Positions 1-5,941 of a DNA stretch of 11,762 nt are shown here, in pieces. Source of the DNA: an uncultured cyanobacterium (lineage in GTDB: Bacteria > Cyanobacteriota > Cyanobacteriia > Pseudanabaenales > Pseudanabaenaceae); NCBI GenBank assembly GCA_903819605.1, contig CAIJEA010000556.1:1-11762 (forward strand), in the 5' to 3' direction. The notes beneath the pieces are model-generated. The model was not told the origin of the DNA, did not search any database, and saw only the letters and a program-made list of their open reading frames with translations. Position numbers and translations under genes: made by a program. The number at the start of each line of letters is the position of its first letter. Positions within the stretch are counted from its first letter, which is position 1.

Positions 1-2
1 CT

Positions 3-41
3 AGAAGAGAGTTGCGGCGCAAAGCACCGCAACTCTCTTCT
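3..41 (+). terminator. Long GC-rich hairpin with T-rich tail (element A)
   Basis: Positions 3-17 pair perfectly with 27-41 (15 bp). One C/A mismatch and two more pairs close on an AAA loop at 21-23. The right arm is followed by a G/T tail, GGGTTTTGGGTTT, on the plus strand. This would fit an intrinsic terminator for a gene left of the window, which cannot be seen. The inner part closely matches the hairpin at 7147-7185, so it may also be a copy of a dispersed palindromic element. Confidence 0.6.
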
Positions 42-299
42 GGGTTTTGGGTTTGTCCTAATACAACTGGCTACTGCTTCTAAATTGATAGCCGATCGCG
101 ATAAAACTAGCAAAGTCAGGTTTTTTTTACTTATTTACGGATTACTTTGGTAAAACTCATGTCAAAAGCATTATAAGTAAGGGTAAATAATGTTTATCAA
201 AATTGAAATGTTTTGCTAAACTATCTGGTTATTCGGTACTAAACCACAATATCTTAAATTTTTTACATTCTTTACTCATAGGTGTGAGTGACTAACTAA
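42..299. other. Intergenic leader of the SpoIID-domain gene
   Basis: No coding frame of useful length is seen on either strand. A T8 run lies near 121-128. A weak promoter-like pair, TTGGTA at 147-152 and TATAAG at 172-177, has a 19-bp spacer, longer than usual, so I do not call it firmly. No clear Shine-Dalgarno sequence precedes the start at 300. Confidence 0.4.
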
Positions 300-1109
300 A
301 TGATGAAACACTTCTCCAAAGGGATGTATACGCTAATTTTGTCCTTTGTGTTGGTAATTGTCGCAGGAGTATCTCAAGCTGCTGCTGCCAACCTTTTAAG
401 GGTTTTGGTTAAAGAGGAAAGTGGCACAAAGATGTCTGTTGCGGTGACACAACCAGCAACTTTGCAAATTTCAGGACAGCCTAGCCGCCGCCTTGATGCT
501 GGTAAGTGGTACACATTGCCCCTAACTTCAGCATATCGAATTACACCAAGTAATAATGGATTGGTGCAGGTAGGTAGCAATCTTTATCCTGGTGAAATTG
601 AGCTACGTGCTTGGAATAATAAAGCGATCGCCGTTAACGTTTTATCCCTTGAGGAATATTTACGGAGCGTTGTCCCTAGTGAAATGCCTGCTAGTTGGCA
701 TATGGATGCATTAATGGCTCAGGCTGTAGCTGCTCGTAGCTATGCCGTTAATACTCAGCGTCAGCGCAAATGGGGTGAAGCTCCTTACGATCTAGTAAGT
801 GACACTCGCGATCAGGTATATAAAGGTTTCTATCGTTATGATACGCAAACAGGACAAGCAGTAGCTCTAATTCATAGCCGTAGCGATCAGGCAGTTGCCT
901 CAACTGCTGGCTATATGCTCAAACCAGGATTTAAAGGCTACTATCGTGCTCGTCTACCCCGCAACTGGATTAGTTGGGGCGGTGGATATATGCCAGTCTC
1001 CGATGGTCAACATCTCGATCAAGAGATGAGTCAACAAATGGCAGAAAATGGCTGGAACTGGGTGCAAATCTTGGCTTGGTGGTATCGAGAACAACCTATT
1101 AAAAACTAA
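300..1109 (+). CDS. Secreted SpoIID/LytB-domain protein, divergent
   Basis: The protein has 269 residues. Residues 1-30 look like a signal peptide: a basic start, a hydrophobic core at about 10-24 and an alanine-rich cleavage site near 27-30, so it is probably exported. Residues 98-150 carry the SpoIID/LytB signature: a VNVLSLEEYLRSVVPSEMP block, then ALMAQAVAARSYA. The glutamate in PSEM (E128) matches the residue essential in SpoIID peptidoglycan lytic transglycosylases. The C-terminal half is unusual: the family's HSSSGG and HGVGMSQ motifs are reduced to IHSRSDQ (about 191-197) and HLDQEMSQQ (about 238-246). It probably acts on, or binds, cell-wall glycan in the periplasm, though activity is uncertain. 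Two ATG codons stand in tandem at 300 and 303 with no clear Shine-Dalgarno, so the exact start is open. A strong hairpin follows 11 bp after the stop. Confidence 0.85.
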   Translation: MMKHFSKGMYTLILSFVLVIVAGVSQAAAANLLRVLVKEESGTKMSVAVTQPATLQISGQPSRRLDAGKWYTLPLTSAYRITPSNNGLVQVGSNLYPGEIELRAWNNKAIAVNVLSLEEYLRSVVPSEMPASWHMDALMAQAVAARSYAVNTQRQRKWGEAPYDLVSDTRDQVYKGFYRYDTQTGQAVALIHSRSDQAVASTAGYMLKPGFKGYYRARLPRNWISWGGGYMPVSDGQHLDQEMSQQMAENGWNWVQILAWWYREQPIKN

Positions 1110-1120
1110 ACATCAATATT

Positions 1121-1157
1121 AAAAATAGAGGGAGCGCAATGCGCTCCCTCTATTTTT
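1121..1157 (+). terminator. Intrinsic terminator after the SpoIID-domain gene
   Basis: A perfect 17-bp stem (1121-1137 with 1141-1157) closes on an AAT loop. The inner core is GCGC-AAT-GCGC and the outer pairs are A:T, so the right arm ends in T5. It lies just downstream of the stop codon at 1109 and would also work on the minus strand. Confidence 0.8.
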
Positions 1158-1243
1158 GTAATAGTTAAAACTTGTGTGATTTTTTAATGAGTACGGCAAA
1201 TGATCGCCCATCATAGGTTTTTAACTAAAAAATTTGCAGACTT

Positions 1244-1528
1244 ATGGCTATTAAAAAATTATCTGAAGTGGAAATCTCGGCGGCGATCGCTCAGCTAGCA
1301 GGTTGGGCAGTGGTCGATCATAAGTTACAAAAAAACTTTAAATTTCGCGATTTTGTCGAAGCTTTTGGCTTTATCAGCAGAGTTGCGATCATTGCGGACA
1401 AAATGGGACATCATCCTGAACTTTTTAATGTGTATAACAAAGTCAGAATCGATTTAACGACTCATGACGCTGATGGTATTAGCGCTCTTGATTTTGAACT
1501 AGCCCAAAAAATTGACAAGCTCTTATAA
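1244..1528 (+). CDS. Pterin-4a-carbinolamine dehydratase
   Basis: The 94-residue protein matches the PCD/DCoH family in length and signature. It dehydrates 4a-hydroxytetrahydrobiopterin to quinonoid dihydropterin, recycling the pterin cofactor in the cytosol. The active-site histidines are visible as HHP at 56-58 and as the TTH histidine at 74, in the usual context [19 protein letters not shown] and THDADGIS. No phenylalanine hydroxylase gene is in the window; in cyanobacteria these proteins often stand alone, and a role with other pterins is possible. The ATG at 1244 is the only sensible start, and a clear Shine-Dalgarno is not seen. It is flanked by hairpins on both sides and is probably monocistronic. 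Confidence 0.9.
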   Translation: MAIKKLSEVEISAAIAQLAGWAVVDHKLQKNFKFRDFVEAFGFISRVAIIADKMGHHPELFNVYNKVRIDLTTHDADGISALDFELAQKIDKLL

Positions 1529-1559
1529 AAAAGGATAGCGCGAAGCGCTATCCTTTTTT
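1527..1559. terminator. Bidirectional terminator between the dehydratase gene and galE
   Basis: The stem GGATAGCGC (1533-1541) pairs perfectly with 1545-1553 around a GAA loop. It is flanked by A6 (1527-1532) and T6 (1554-1559), so it can terminate transcription from both sides. It overlaps the dehydratase TAA stop and reaches into the galE stop codon (1558-1560), so the two convergent genes share one compact terminator. Confidence 0.85.
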
Positions 1560-2547
1560 AAGCATGACGCTTTTGATGCCATTGCCATGCATGTTGCAAA
1601 ATTAGATTTAGATCGGCATATTTAGGCTGCCAATTTAAGATTTTCCTTGCTTTCTCACTACTCCCCACTAAGGCTGGTGGATCTCCAGCACGGCGATCGC
1701 CCATCACTACATTAATCGGCTTACCCGTGATTTTCTTTGCCGCATCAATAACTTCTTTTACCGAAAACCCATTGCCATTGCCGAGATTGAAAATTTCGCT
1801 CTTGTTTCCTTCAAGTAAATATTGCAGTCCTAATACATGCGCTTCTGCAAGATCGGTCACATGGATATAGTCACGGATGCAAGTTCCGTCAGGTGTAGGG
1901 TAATCGGAGCCATACACTGTAATCTCACTGCGTTTGCCTAAAGCAGTTTGTAAAATTAGCGGAATCAGGTGAGTCTCAGGATTGTGATCCTCACCGATCG
2001 CGCCACTGGGATCTGCACCTGCCGCATTAAAATATCTAAAAATTACCGACTTCAGACCATAGGCAACATCAAAATCCTGCAAAATCCGCTCGACCATCAG
2101 CTTAGTTGCTCCATAAGGATTGATCGGTGCTTGCGGATGTTCCTCAGTAATTGGTGTTTGTTGGGGCACACCATAACTAGCACAGGTCGAAGAAAAGACA
2201 AAAGTTTTGATATTAGCGACAACCATCGCCTCTAGCAACGATAAAGTGCCGACTACATTGTTTCGATAATATTTATCTGGATGATCGACTGACTCTCCTA
2301 CATAGGCATAAGCGGCAAAATGCATTACCGCACTAATCTTACGATCGCTAAATAATTTATCTAGTAAATTGCGATCGTTAGTATCGCCAACAATCAATTC
2401 TGCGCCTAAGGTTTGGGCAATATCTTGATGACCATATACAAGATTGTCTAAAATCAAAACCTCATAGCCAACCAATTGCAGAGCTTTTACCGCTTGAGAG
2501 CCGATATAGCCTGCTCCACCTGTGACTAGAATTGTTTGCTTGCTCAT
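1558..2547 (-). CDS. galE: UDP-glucose 4-epimerase
   Basis: The protein has 329 residues, within the usual 330-340 range. It interconverts UDP-glucose and UDP-galactose using bound NAD, supplying galactose for polysaccharides and glycolipids. The N-terminal Rossmann motif is GGAGYIGS (10-17). SSTCASYG (119-126) supplies the active-site serine/threonine region, and YGATK (145-149) holds the catalytic Tyr and Lys of the short-chain dehydrogenase fold. The C-terminal region RRAGDPPALVGSSEKARKIL is typical of GalE. I chose the ATG at 2547, preceded by GGGAAAG, over an in-frame TTG eight codons upstream. The gene begins 35 bp after ylxR on the same strand and may be cotranscribed with nusA-ylxR, in the place where infB is usually found. 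Paralogous sugar-nucleotide epimerases are a lesser alternative. Confidence 0.92.
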   Translation of the reverse strand: MSKQTILVTGGAGYIGSQAVKALQLVGYEVLILDNLVYGHQDIAQTLGAELIVGDTNDRNLLDKLFSDRKISAVMHFAAYAYVGESVDHPDKYYRNNVVGTLSLLEAMVVANIKTFVFSSTCASYGVPQQTPITEEHPQAPINPYGATKLMVERILQDFDVAYGLKSVIFRYFNAAGADPSGAIGEDHNPETHLIPLILQTALGKRSEITVYGSDYPTPDGTCIRDYIHVTDLAEAHVLGLQYLLEGNKSEIFNLGNGNGFSVKEVIDAAKKITGKPINVVMGDRRAGDPPALVGSSEKARKILNWQPKYADLNLILQHAWQWHQKRHA

Positions 2548-2582
2548 AACTTTCCCGTTATTTCTATACAAGTAGCGTAATT

Positions 2583-2867
2583 TTATAATCGTGATTTGAG
2601 AATATCAAAAACTGCTGGTGGAATAGGTGTTCGGAGCGATCGCCCCAAACGATTTTTCTTTTGCGCTATTTGCAAACAATCTAACTTTTTGCAGACATAT
2701 GCCGATCGCCCCATACCATTATCTAGTTGGATTTGAAATTGCGTGACATTATCCTCATTGAGGGATTTTTCATTAGCAGCGATCGGAACGCGAACCACGC
2801 GCCAAAAAACATCTCGCAGAGCGATACATTGGCAACTAACACAACGACGGTGTAGCTTTAGAGCCAA
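2583..2867 (-). CDS. ylxR: YlxR family RNA-binding protein (DUF448)
   Basis: This 94-residue protein has the YlxR pattern: RRCVSC near the N-terminus (C9, C12), the GRSAYVC block (53-59) matching the GRGAYVC signature, a further cysteine at 64, and a basic C-terminal helix region. The family binds RNA; in some Firmicutes it has been reported to modulate RNase P (RnpM). Its place directly after nusA is the usual one. The start codon is TTG at 2865-2867: no in-frame ATG or GTG fits, and a strong Shine-Dalgarno GAGGAG lies 9 nt upstream at 2877-2882. The internal segment at about residues 27-50 is longer than I expect for the family, though this was not checked by alignment. Confidence 0.88.
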   Translation of the reverse strand: MALKLHRRCVSCQCIALRDVFWRVVRVPIAANEKSLNEDNVTQFQIQLDNGMGRSAYVCKKLDCLQIAQKKNRLGRSLRTPIPPAVFDILKSRL

Positions 2868-2876
2868 ACTAATTTA

Positions 2877-2882
2877 CTCCTC
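2877..2882 (-). promoter_or_regulatory. Shine-Dalgarno fixing the TTG start of ylxR
   Basis: On the minus strand GAGGAG lies 9 nt upstream of the TTG. It is the best ribosome binding site in the window and supports the non-ATG start. It begins 8 nt after the intercistronic hairpin, so folding of that hairpin would leave it exposed. Confidence 0.7.
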
Positions 2883-2890
2883 ATTTTGTG

Positions 2891-2919
2891 AATCAGGACA
2901 AGTAGCGCTTGTCCTGATT
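2891..2919. promoter_or_regulatory. Intercistronic hairpin between nusA and ylxR
   Basis: A perfect 12-bp stem (2891-2902 with 2908-2919) has a 5-nt TAGCG loop. In the direction of the operon (minus) it starts 9 nt after the nusA stop and is followed by CACAAAATGAGGAG, with no T-run, so it does not look like a terminator for nusA. On the plus strand its tail is TTTTTGGATTTTT, like the tails of the other hairpins in the window. It may mark an RNA-processing or stability site, or be an inserted element. Confidence 0.65.
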
Positions 2920-2928
2920 TTTGGATTT

Positions 2929-4170
2929 TTACTCTTCATCGTTGTCATATTCAGAGTCATTATCTTGGTCAGATTGCTCCATGGTTCTTATCGTGCTTGC
3001 GACACTTTGCTGCATCTTCCGATCTTCCTCTTCATAATCGTACTTTGCCAAGTTTTTGATGTCGATTTTCCATCCTGTCAGACGAGCTGCTAGACGCACA
3101 TTTTGCCCCTCTTTACCGATCGCCAGACTTAACTGATCTTCAGGCACAAGTACATGAGCGATCCTCTCATCAGCGTTAATCAAACGCACCTCATGAATTC
3201 TGGCAGGGCTTAAGGAGTTAGCGATATAGGTGGAAGGATCGGGTGACCATCGGATCACATCAATCTTTTCGCCGCGCAGTTCAGCCACAACCGCCTGAAT
3301 CCGAGATCCTCGCGCGCCAATGCAAGCCCCTACGGGATCAACGTCTCGCTCAAGGGTGTCTACCGCAATTTTGGTTCTTGGTCCAACCGCAGGTGATGGG
3401 GGGTTAGCCTCTCTAGCGACTGCCACAATCCGCACAATTTCTTCTTCAATTTCTGGGACTTCATTGGCAAAAAGATATACAACTAAGCCTGCATCAGCTC
3501 TTGATACCAATAGCTGAGGACCTCGTCGTGAACCTTCAAAAACTTTCTTCAAATAGACTTTGAGAGTCATATTAGGACGGTAAGGTCTTTCTCCAGCTAG
3601 CTGTTCTCGCTTGGGTAATTCTGCTTCGACCTCAGGTTGTCCAAAACCACTGCTGACGGAGACGATTACCGAAGTAGTCTCAAAACGGAGAACTCGCCCT
3701 TGCAGAACTGTACCTTCAACATCTTGAAACTCTTCTTGAATAATTTTTCTTTGCTGATCTCTGAGTTTTTGAGCGAGTACTTGCTTAGTCTGGATCGCCG
3801 CCATGCGTCCAAAATCTCCTTGCTCTGGAGTTACATCGACTACTACCGTTCCACCTGCTTGAGCTTCAGGAGCGACTTCGCGCACTTCAGATAGTCCAAT
3901 TTCATGATCGGCATCACTGACTTCATCGACAATCATTTTTGTTGCTAAAACCCGAAATCCTTCACCTTCAAGGTCTAGTTCTACATCAAAGTTATTAAAA
4001 TATTCCTCCTCAAAGGTAATTCCATCGGAACGATAGGTTTTCCGAAATCGTTCGTATCCTTTCAGTAAAGCTTCACGCAAAGCATTGTGTACAGCGTGTT
4101 TTGGCAGATTTCGCTCTTTGCTAATCACTTCTACCATCTGTCCCAATCCAGGTAAATTTAACAATGACAT
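2929..4170 (-). CDS. nusA: Transcription termination/antitermination protein NusA
   Basis: The protein has 413 residues. NusA binds RNA polymerase and nascent RNA, affecting pausing, termination and antitermination. An N-terminal polymerase-binding domain spans about 1-140, the S1 domain about 151-225, and two KH domains follow, with GxxG-type loops GARG (285-288) and GKEG (352-355). The block EVRLINADERIAHVLVPEDQ is typical. It ends in a short acidic tail rich in D, E and N (about 400-413) and lacks the C-terminal acidic repeats of Escherichia coli NusA, which is normal for cyanobacteria. The ATG at 4170 was chosen over an in-frame TTG six codons upstream because it begins with the family start MSLLNLPGL and has GAG about 8 nt ahead. 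It lies between rimP and ylxR in the classic order. Confidence 0.96.
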   Translation of the reverse strand: MSLLNLPGLGQMVEVISKERNLPKHAVHNALREALLKGYERFRKTYRSDGITFEEEYFNNFDVELDLEGEGFRVLATKMIVDEVSDADHEIGLSEVREVAPEAQAGGTVVVDVTPEQGDFGRMAAIQTKQVLAQKLRDQQRKIIQEEFQDVEGTVLQGRVLRFETTSVIVSVSSGFGQPEVEAELPKREQLAGERPYRPNMTLKVYLKKVFEGSRRGPQLLVSRADAGLVVYLFANEVPEIEEEIVRIVAVAREANPPSPAVGPRTKIAVDTLERDVDPVGACIGARGSRIQAVVAELRGEKIDVIRWSPDPSTYIANSLSPARIHEVRLINADERIAHVLVPEDQLSLAIGKEGQNVRLAARLTGWKIDIKNLAKYDYEEEDRKMQQSVASTIRTMEQSDQDNDSEYDNDEE

Positions 4171-4324
4171 AAATTTTTCTCGCTTCAATAAAACTAAACA
4201 AATTCAGGGATACGATCTATGGCATAAAGAGCCATTAATCTACATTTTGGCTAGGATAGATAGGATTTCATATAGCGAATCCTAACTTCTGTAAGAGATG
4301 CTTGGGATATTTGATATATATGCG
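4171..4324 (-). other. rimP-nusA spacer
   Basis: This 154-bp spacer is rather long for an operon. It holds a 7-bp inverted repeat, TAGGATT (4261-4267) with AATCCTA (4278-4284) around a 10-nt loop, without a T-run on the minus strand. No coding frame or clear promoter is visible. Cotranscription of rimP and nusA is inferred from the conserved gene order. Confidence 0.4.
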
Positions 4325-4786
4325 TTATTCCATTTTTGATAGTTCTACGCGATCGACTAGATCGCGAGGGATATTAACAATTCGACCTTTGATACTGATG
4401 GTGATATGCGTCTCATTGCGAGATACAAGATGTCCACTCCAACTTTGTTTGCCTTCATGAATTACTGTCGTGCTGACGGTAACCATAAAACCTTTAAAAG
4501 CAATAAACTCGCGATCGCCCTCTAACTGCCGTTCTGCCCCTGGGCTAGAAATTTCTAACACATAGGCATGGGGAATTATATCGATCTCATCAAGAGTTGG
4601 CTCTAGTGCACGGCTCATTCGTTCACAGTCATCTAGCCCCGTATTTTGTGCGGCGTTGCGAATATCGACTCGCAACACCACGGGATTTTTATTGGTATGC
4701 AACACAACATCAACGACCTCTAACCCAAGGGGCGAGGCAACTTCTTCAGCAATTTGAAAAATTTGCGGAATTAGAGGATGACTCAT
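4325..4786 (-). CDS. rimP: Ribosome maturation factor RimP
   Basis: The 153-residue protein has the usual RimP length and layout. RimP assists assembly of the 30S ribosomal subunit in the cytosol. The N-terminal domain contains LGLEVVDV (20-27), a LRVDIR strand (38-43) and DDCERMSRAL (52-61). The family signature EISSPGAERQL lies at 78-88, just before the second, Sm-like domain. It is the first gene of the rimP-nusA-ylxR set and starts at the ATG 4784-4786. A clear Shine-Dalgarno is absent. A strong leftward terminator about 100 bp upstream insulates it from the ferredoxin gene, so it should have its own promoter within 4787-4885, which I could not identify. Confidence 0.94.
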   Translation of the reverse strand: MSHPLIPQIFQIAEEVASPLGLEVVDVVLHTNKNPVVLRVDIRNAAQNTGLDDCERMSRALEPTLDEIDIIPHAYVLEISSPGAERQLEGDREFIAFKGFMVTVSTTVIHEGKQSWSGHLVSRNETHITISIKGRIVNIPRDLVDRVELSKME

Positions 4787-4885
4787 AAAATTTACAGTTT
4801 GAAAGGTTATTTAGAGTTTTGATGCAGGATCTTTTCAGCCAAGCTATTAAAAGCGCATTTATAAACAAGTTGATAAATCAAGTCT

Positions 4886-4916
4886 AAAAAACAAAAAAGT
4901 GGGACGATCGCCCACT
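4886..4916 (-). terminator. Leftward intrinsic terminator in the ferredoxin-rimP gap
   Basis: On the minus strand a 6-bp stem, AGTGGG with CCCACT (4911-4916 with 4898-4903), encloses the palindrome CGATCG. It is followed at once by T5-G-T6 (4897-4886), a textbook U-tract. It ends whatever is transcribed leftward from the ferredoxin side, either a long ferredoxin 3' UTR of about 260 nt or a separate small RNA. Confidence 0.75.
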
Positions 4917-5110
4917 CCTTGAGTGCTTTTATCAATAACCGATTACAGCAAATAACATTACAGTTGCAATATTCTTGCTGTCATAGCCTCTAGTGTTACC
5001 TGCAAAATATGCGACAGGTAGCATAGTATATCGCTTCGGAGCTTGCGTACCACAGGTCAAACATTACTATCTTAATGTCTACTTTTAATTAATTGCCTAT
5101 TAGCACTGAG
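4886..5110 (-). ncRNA. Possible structured small RNA (uncertain)
   Basis: The 388-bp gap between ferredoxin and rimP has no convincing gene. On the minus strand it holds, in order, an extended -10-like TGATAATAT (5115-5123), then several short hairpins: ACATTA/TAATGT near 5050-5067, ACCTGT/GCAGGT near 5000-5021, and ACAGCAA/TTGCTGT near 4946-4982. It ends at the strong terminator at 4886-4916. A transcript of about 220 nt would result. No known RNA family was recognised; it was compared from memory with 6S RNA without a convincing match. It could equally be the 3' UTR of the ferredoxin mRNA. Confidence 0.3.
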
Positions 5111-5174
5111 ATTCATATTATCATGCTCATTCCAAATCTAAAATAATAAAGGGTACTTTCTACTCTTTTTGCTT

Positions 5175-5393
5175 CTAGATTACTAACTCAGGATGCTCTT
5201 CAGGTAAGATTGCACCTTGTATCGGACATATTTGCAAGCAAACTCCACAGTCAATGCAAATTGAGGCATCAATTTTAAACCAAATTGTTCCTTTACTATT
5301 TGCTCCTTCCCCTTGTTCGATACAAGCAACAGGACAAGCAGGTACACAATCTGCTATGCCTTCACATATATTTGATGCAATCGTATAAGCCAT
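5175..5393 (-). CDS. Small 7Fe-type ([3Fe-4S][4Fe-4S]) ferredoxin
   Basis: This 72-residue protein is a bacterial-type two-cluster ferredoxin that carries electrons in the cytosol. The second motif is complete: C46, C49, C52 and C56-P, in CIDCGVCLQICP. The first motif has C10, C16 and C20-P, but the position of the usual second cysteine is Ile13. This matches the 7Fe pattern, where C10, C16 and C56 would hold a [3Fe-4S] cluster and C20, C46, C49 and C52 a [4Fe-4S] cluster. C24 corresponds to the extra cysteine of Azotobacter ferredoxin I. It resembles a short ferredoxin widespread in cyanobacteria (Synechocystis ssr3184-like, from memory). The ATG at 5391-5393 has no clear Shine-Dalgarno. The redox partner is unknown. 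Confidence 0.88.
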   Translation of the reverse strand: MAYTIASNICEGIADCVPACPVACIEQGEGANSKGTIWFKIDASICIDCGVCLQICPIQGAILPEEHPELVI

Positions 5394-5511
5394 ATATATT
5401 TTTATTCTTGAAAATTTTGGTTAAATCAAAAAATGGCTCAATGCAAATAAAATATGACCATTTAGAGACAAAAACTAACTTTAAAGATAATTTTTTATTT
5501 GCTACGGTTTC

Positions 5512-5517
5512 ATTATA
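5512..5517 (-). promoter_or_regulatory. Possible -10 element for the ferredoxin gene
   Basis: A perfect TATAAT on the minus strand lies about 120 bp upstream of the ferredoxin ATG. The -35 region is poor (AGGTTT or similar at 16-17 bp), so this is a weak call. It would give a 5' leader of about 110 nt. Confidence 0.3.
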
Positions 5518-5545
5518 AGTCGTTGGGCATAATTAAACCTGAGTC

Positions 5546-5584
5546 AAAACCTGTGGCGCACGCGCAGTGTGCGCCACAGGTTTT
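5546..5584 (+). terminator. Long hairpin with T5-GGG-T4 tail (element B)
   Basis: A perfect 16-bp stem (5546-5561 with 5569-5584) has a 7-nt loop that can close further by G-U and C-G pairs. It is followed by TTTTTGGGTTTT and then ATATTTAATT. It looks like a plus-strand terminator, yet no plus-strand gene ends upstream: the ferredoxin gene reads away from it. It is therefore either an orphan terminator or a member of a dispersed palindromic family. Confidence 0.6.
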
Positions 5585-5827
5585 TGGGTTTTATATTTAA
5601 TTGCGCCTAGCTACTTATGGGTATTTTTGATTGGGATTAAATGTAGGATAGGCTGGCGATCGCGTAGCCTATAATTTTTATTGATTGATGTGTTACTTTG
5701 CATTAACGTGTCTTACAAATAATTAATCCTTCTTGCTTACACTTTTCAACCTATCTTTAAGTACTACCAACATTGATATAAAAGCTGAAGATATCATTAT
5801 GCTAAGCATGTAAGCAAAATTAAATAT

Positions 5828-5882
5828 AAACCCTTGAAATCTGCACCTCAAGCTGTGCGTGAGGTGCAGGTTTCAAGGGTTT
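5828..5882. repeat. 23-bp inverted repeat upstream of the glycosyltransferase gene (element C)
   Basis: Arms 5828-5850 and 5860-5882 pair over 23 bp with a single G-U wobble and a 9-nt loop. This is the longest stem in the window and ends 59 bp before the ATG of the glycosyltransferase. On the plus strand it has no T-run after it. On the minus strand it is followed by GGGTTTATATTTAATT, nearly the tail of the hairpin at 5546-5584. If transcribed rightward it would lie in the mRNA leader. Confidence 0.65.
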
Positions 5883-5941
5883 AATTATACCGAGGTACTT
5901 ATTTTCGGCTTTTGTACAAAGATTTTAATAGTAAAAACTTC

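Larger units (their letters stand above)
5394..5941. other. Divergent intergenic region with two long hairpins
   Basis: The 548-bp gap separates the leftward ferredoxin gene from the rightward glycosyltransferase. It holds the hairpins at 5546-5584 and 5828-5882, a HIP1 site at 5656-5663, and a weaker 7-bp stem, ATAGGCT (5648-5654) with AGCCTAT (5666-5672), followed by AATTTTTATT. Apart from a doubtful 28-codon frame on the minus strand (5723-5809), no coding sequence is visible. Confidence 0.6.

Noticed and set aside
2548..2571. Longer N-terminus of galE from a TTG codon
   Set aside because: The ATG at 2547 has a better Shine-Dalgarno and places the Rossmann motif at the usual distance from the start.
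2969..4085. Open frames on the plus strand opposite nusA
   Set aside because: They are short, without family resemblance, and covered by a clearly real gene on the other strand.
4171..4188. Longer N-terminus of nusA from a TTG codon
   Set aside because: The ATG at 4170 gives the family's usual beginning; the extra six residues match nothing expected.
4996..5064. 22-codon minus-strand frame starting MFDLWYASSEA
   Set aside because: No Shine-Dalgarno, no recognisable family and no membrane segment; it lies inside the possible structured RNA. Chance is likely.
4787..5174. tRNA or 6S RNA gene in the ferredoxin-rimP gap
   Set aside because: No cloverleaf with TTCRANY-type arm was found, and no long closing stem with a central bubble could be fitted for 6S RNA.
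5912..5941. TTG start ten codons upstream of the glycosyltransferase ATG
   Set aside because: The extra residues are polar and unlike GT4 N-termini, which normally start directly with the first beta strand.
5394..5941. Insertion sequence or MITE with terminal repeats and target duplication
   Set aside because: The two hairpins share an inverted tail, but no transposase remnant or flanking direct repeat could be identified, so it is kept only as a finding.
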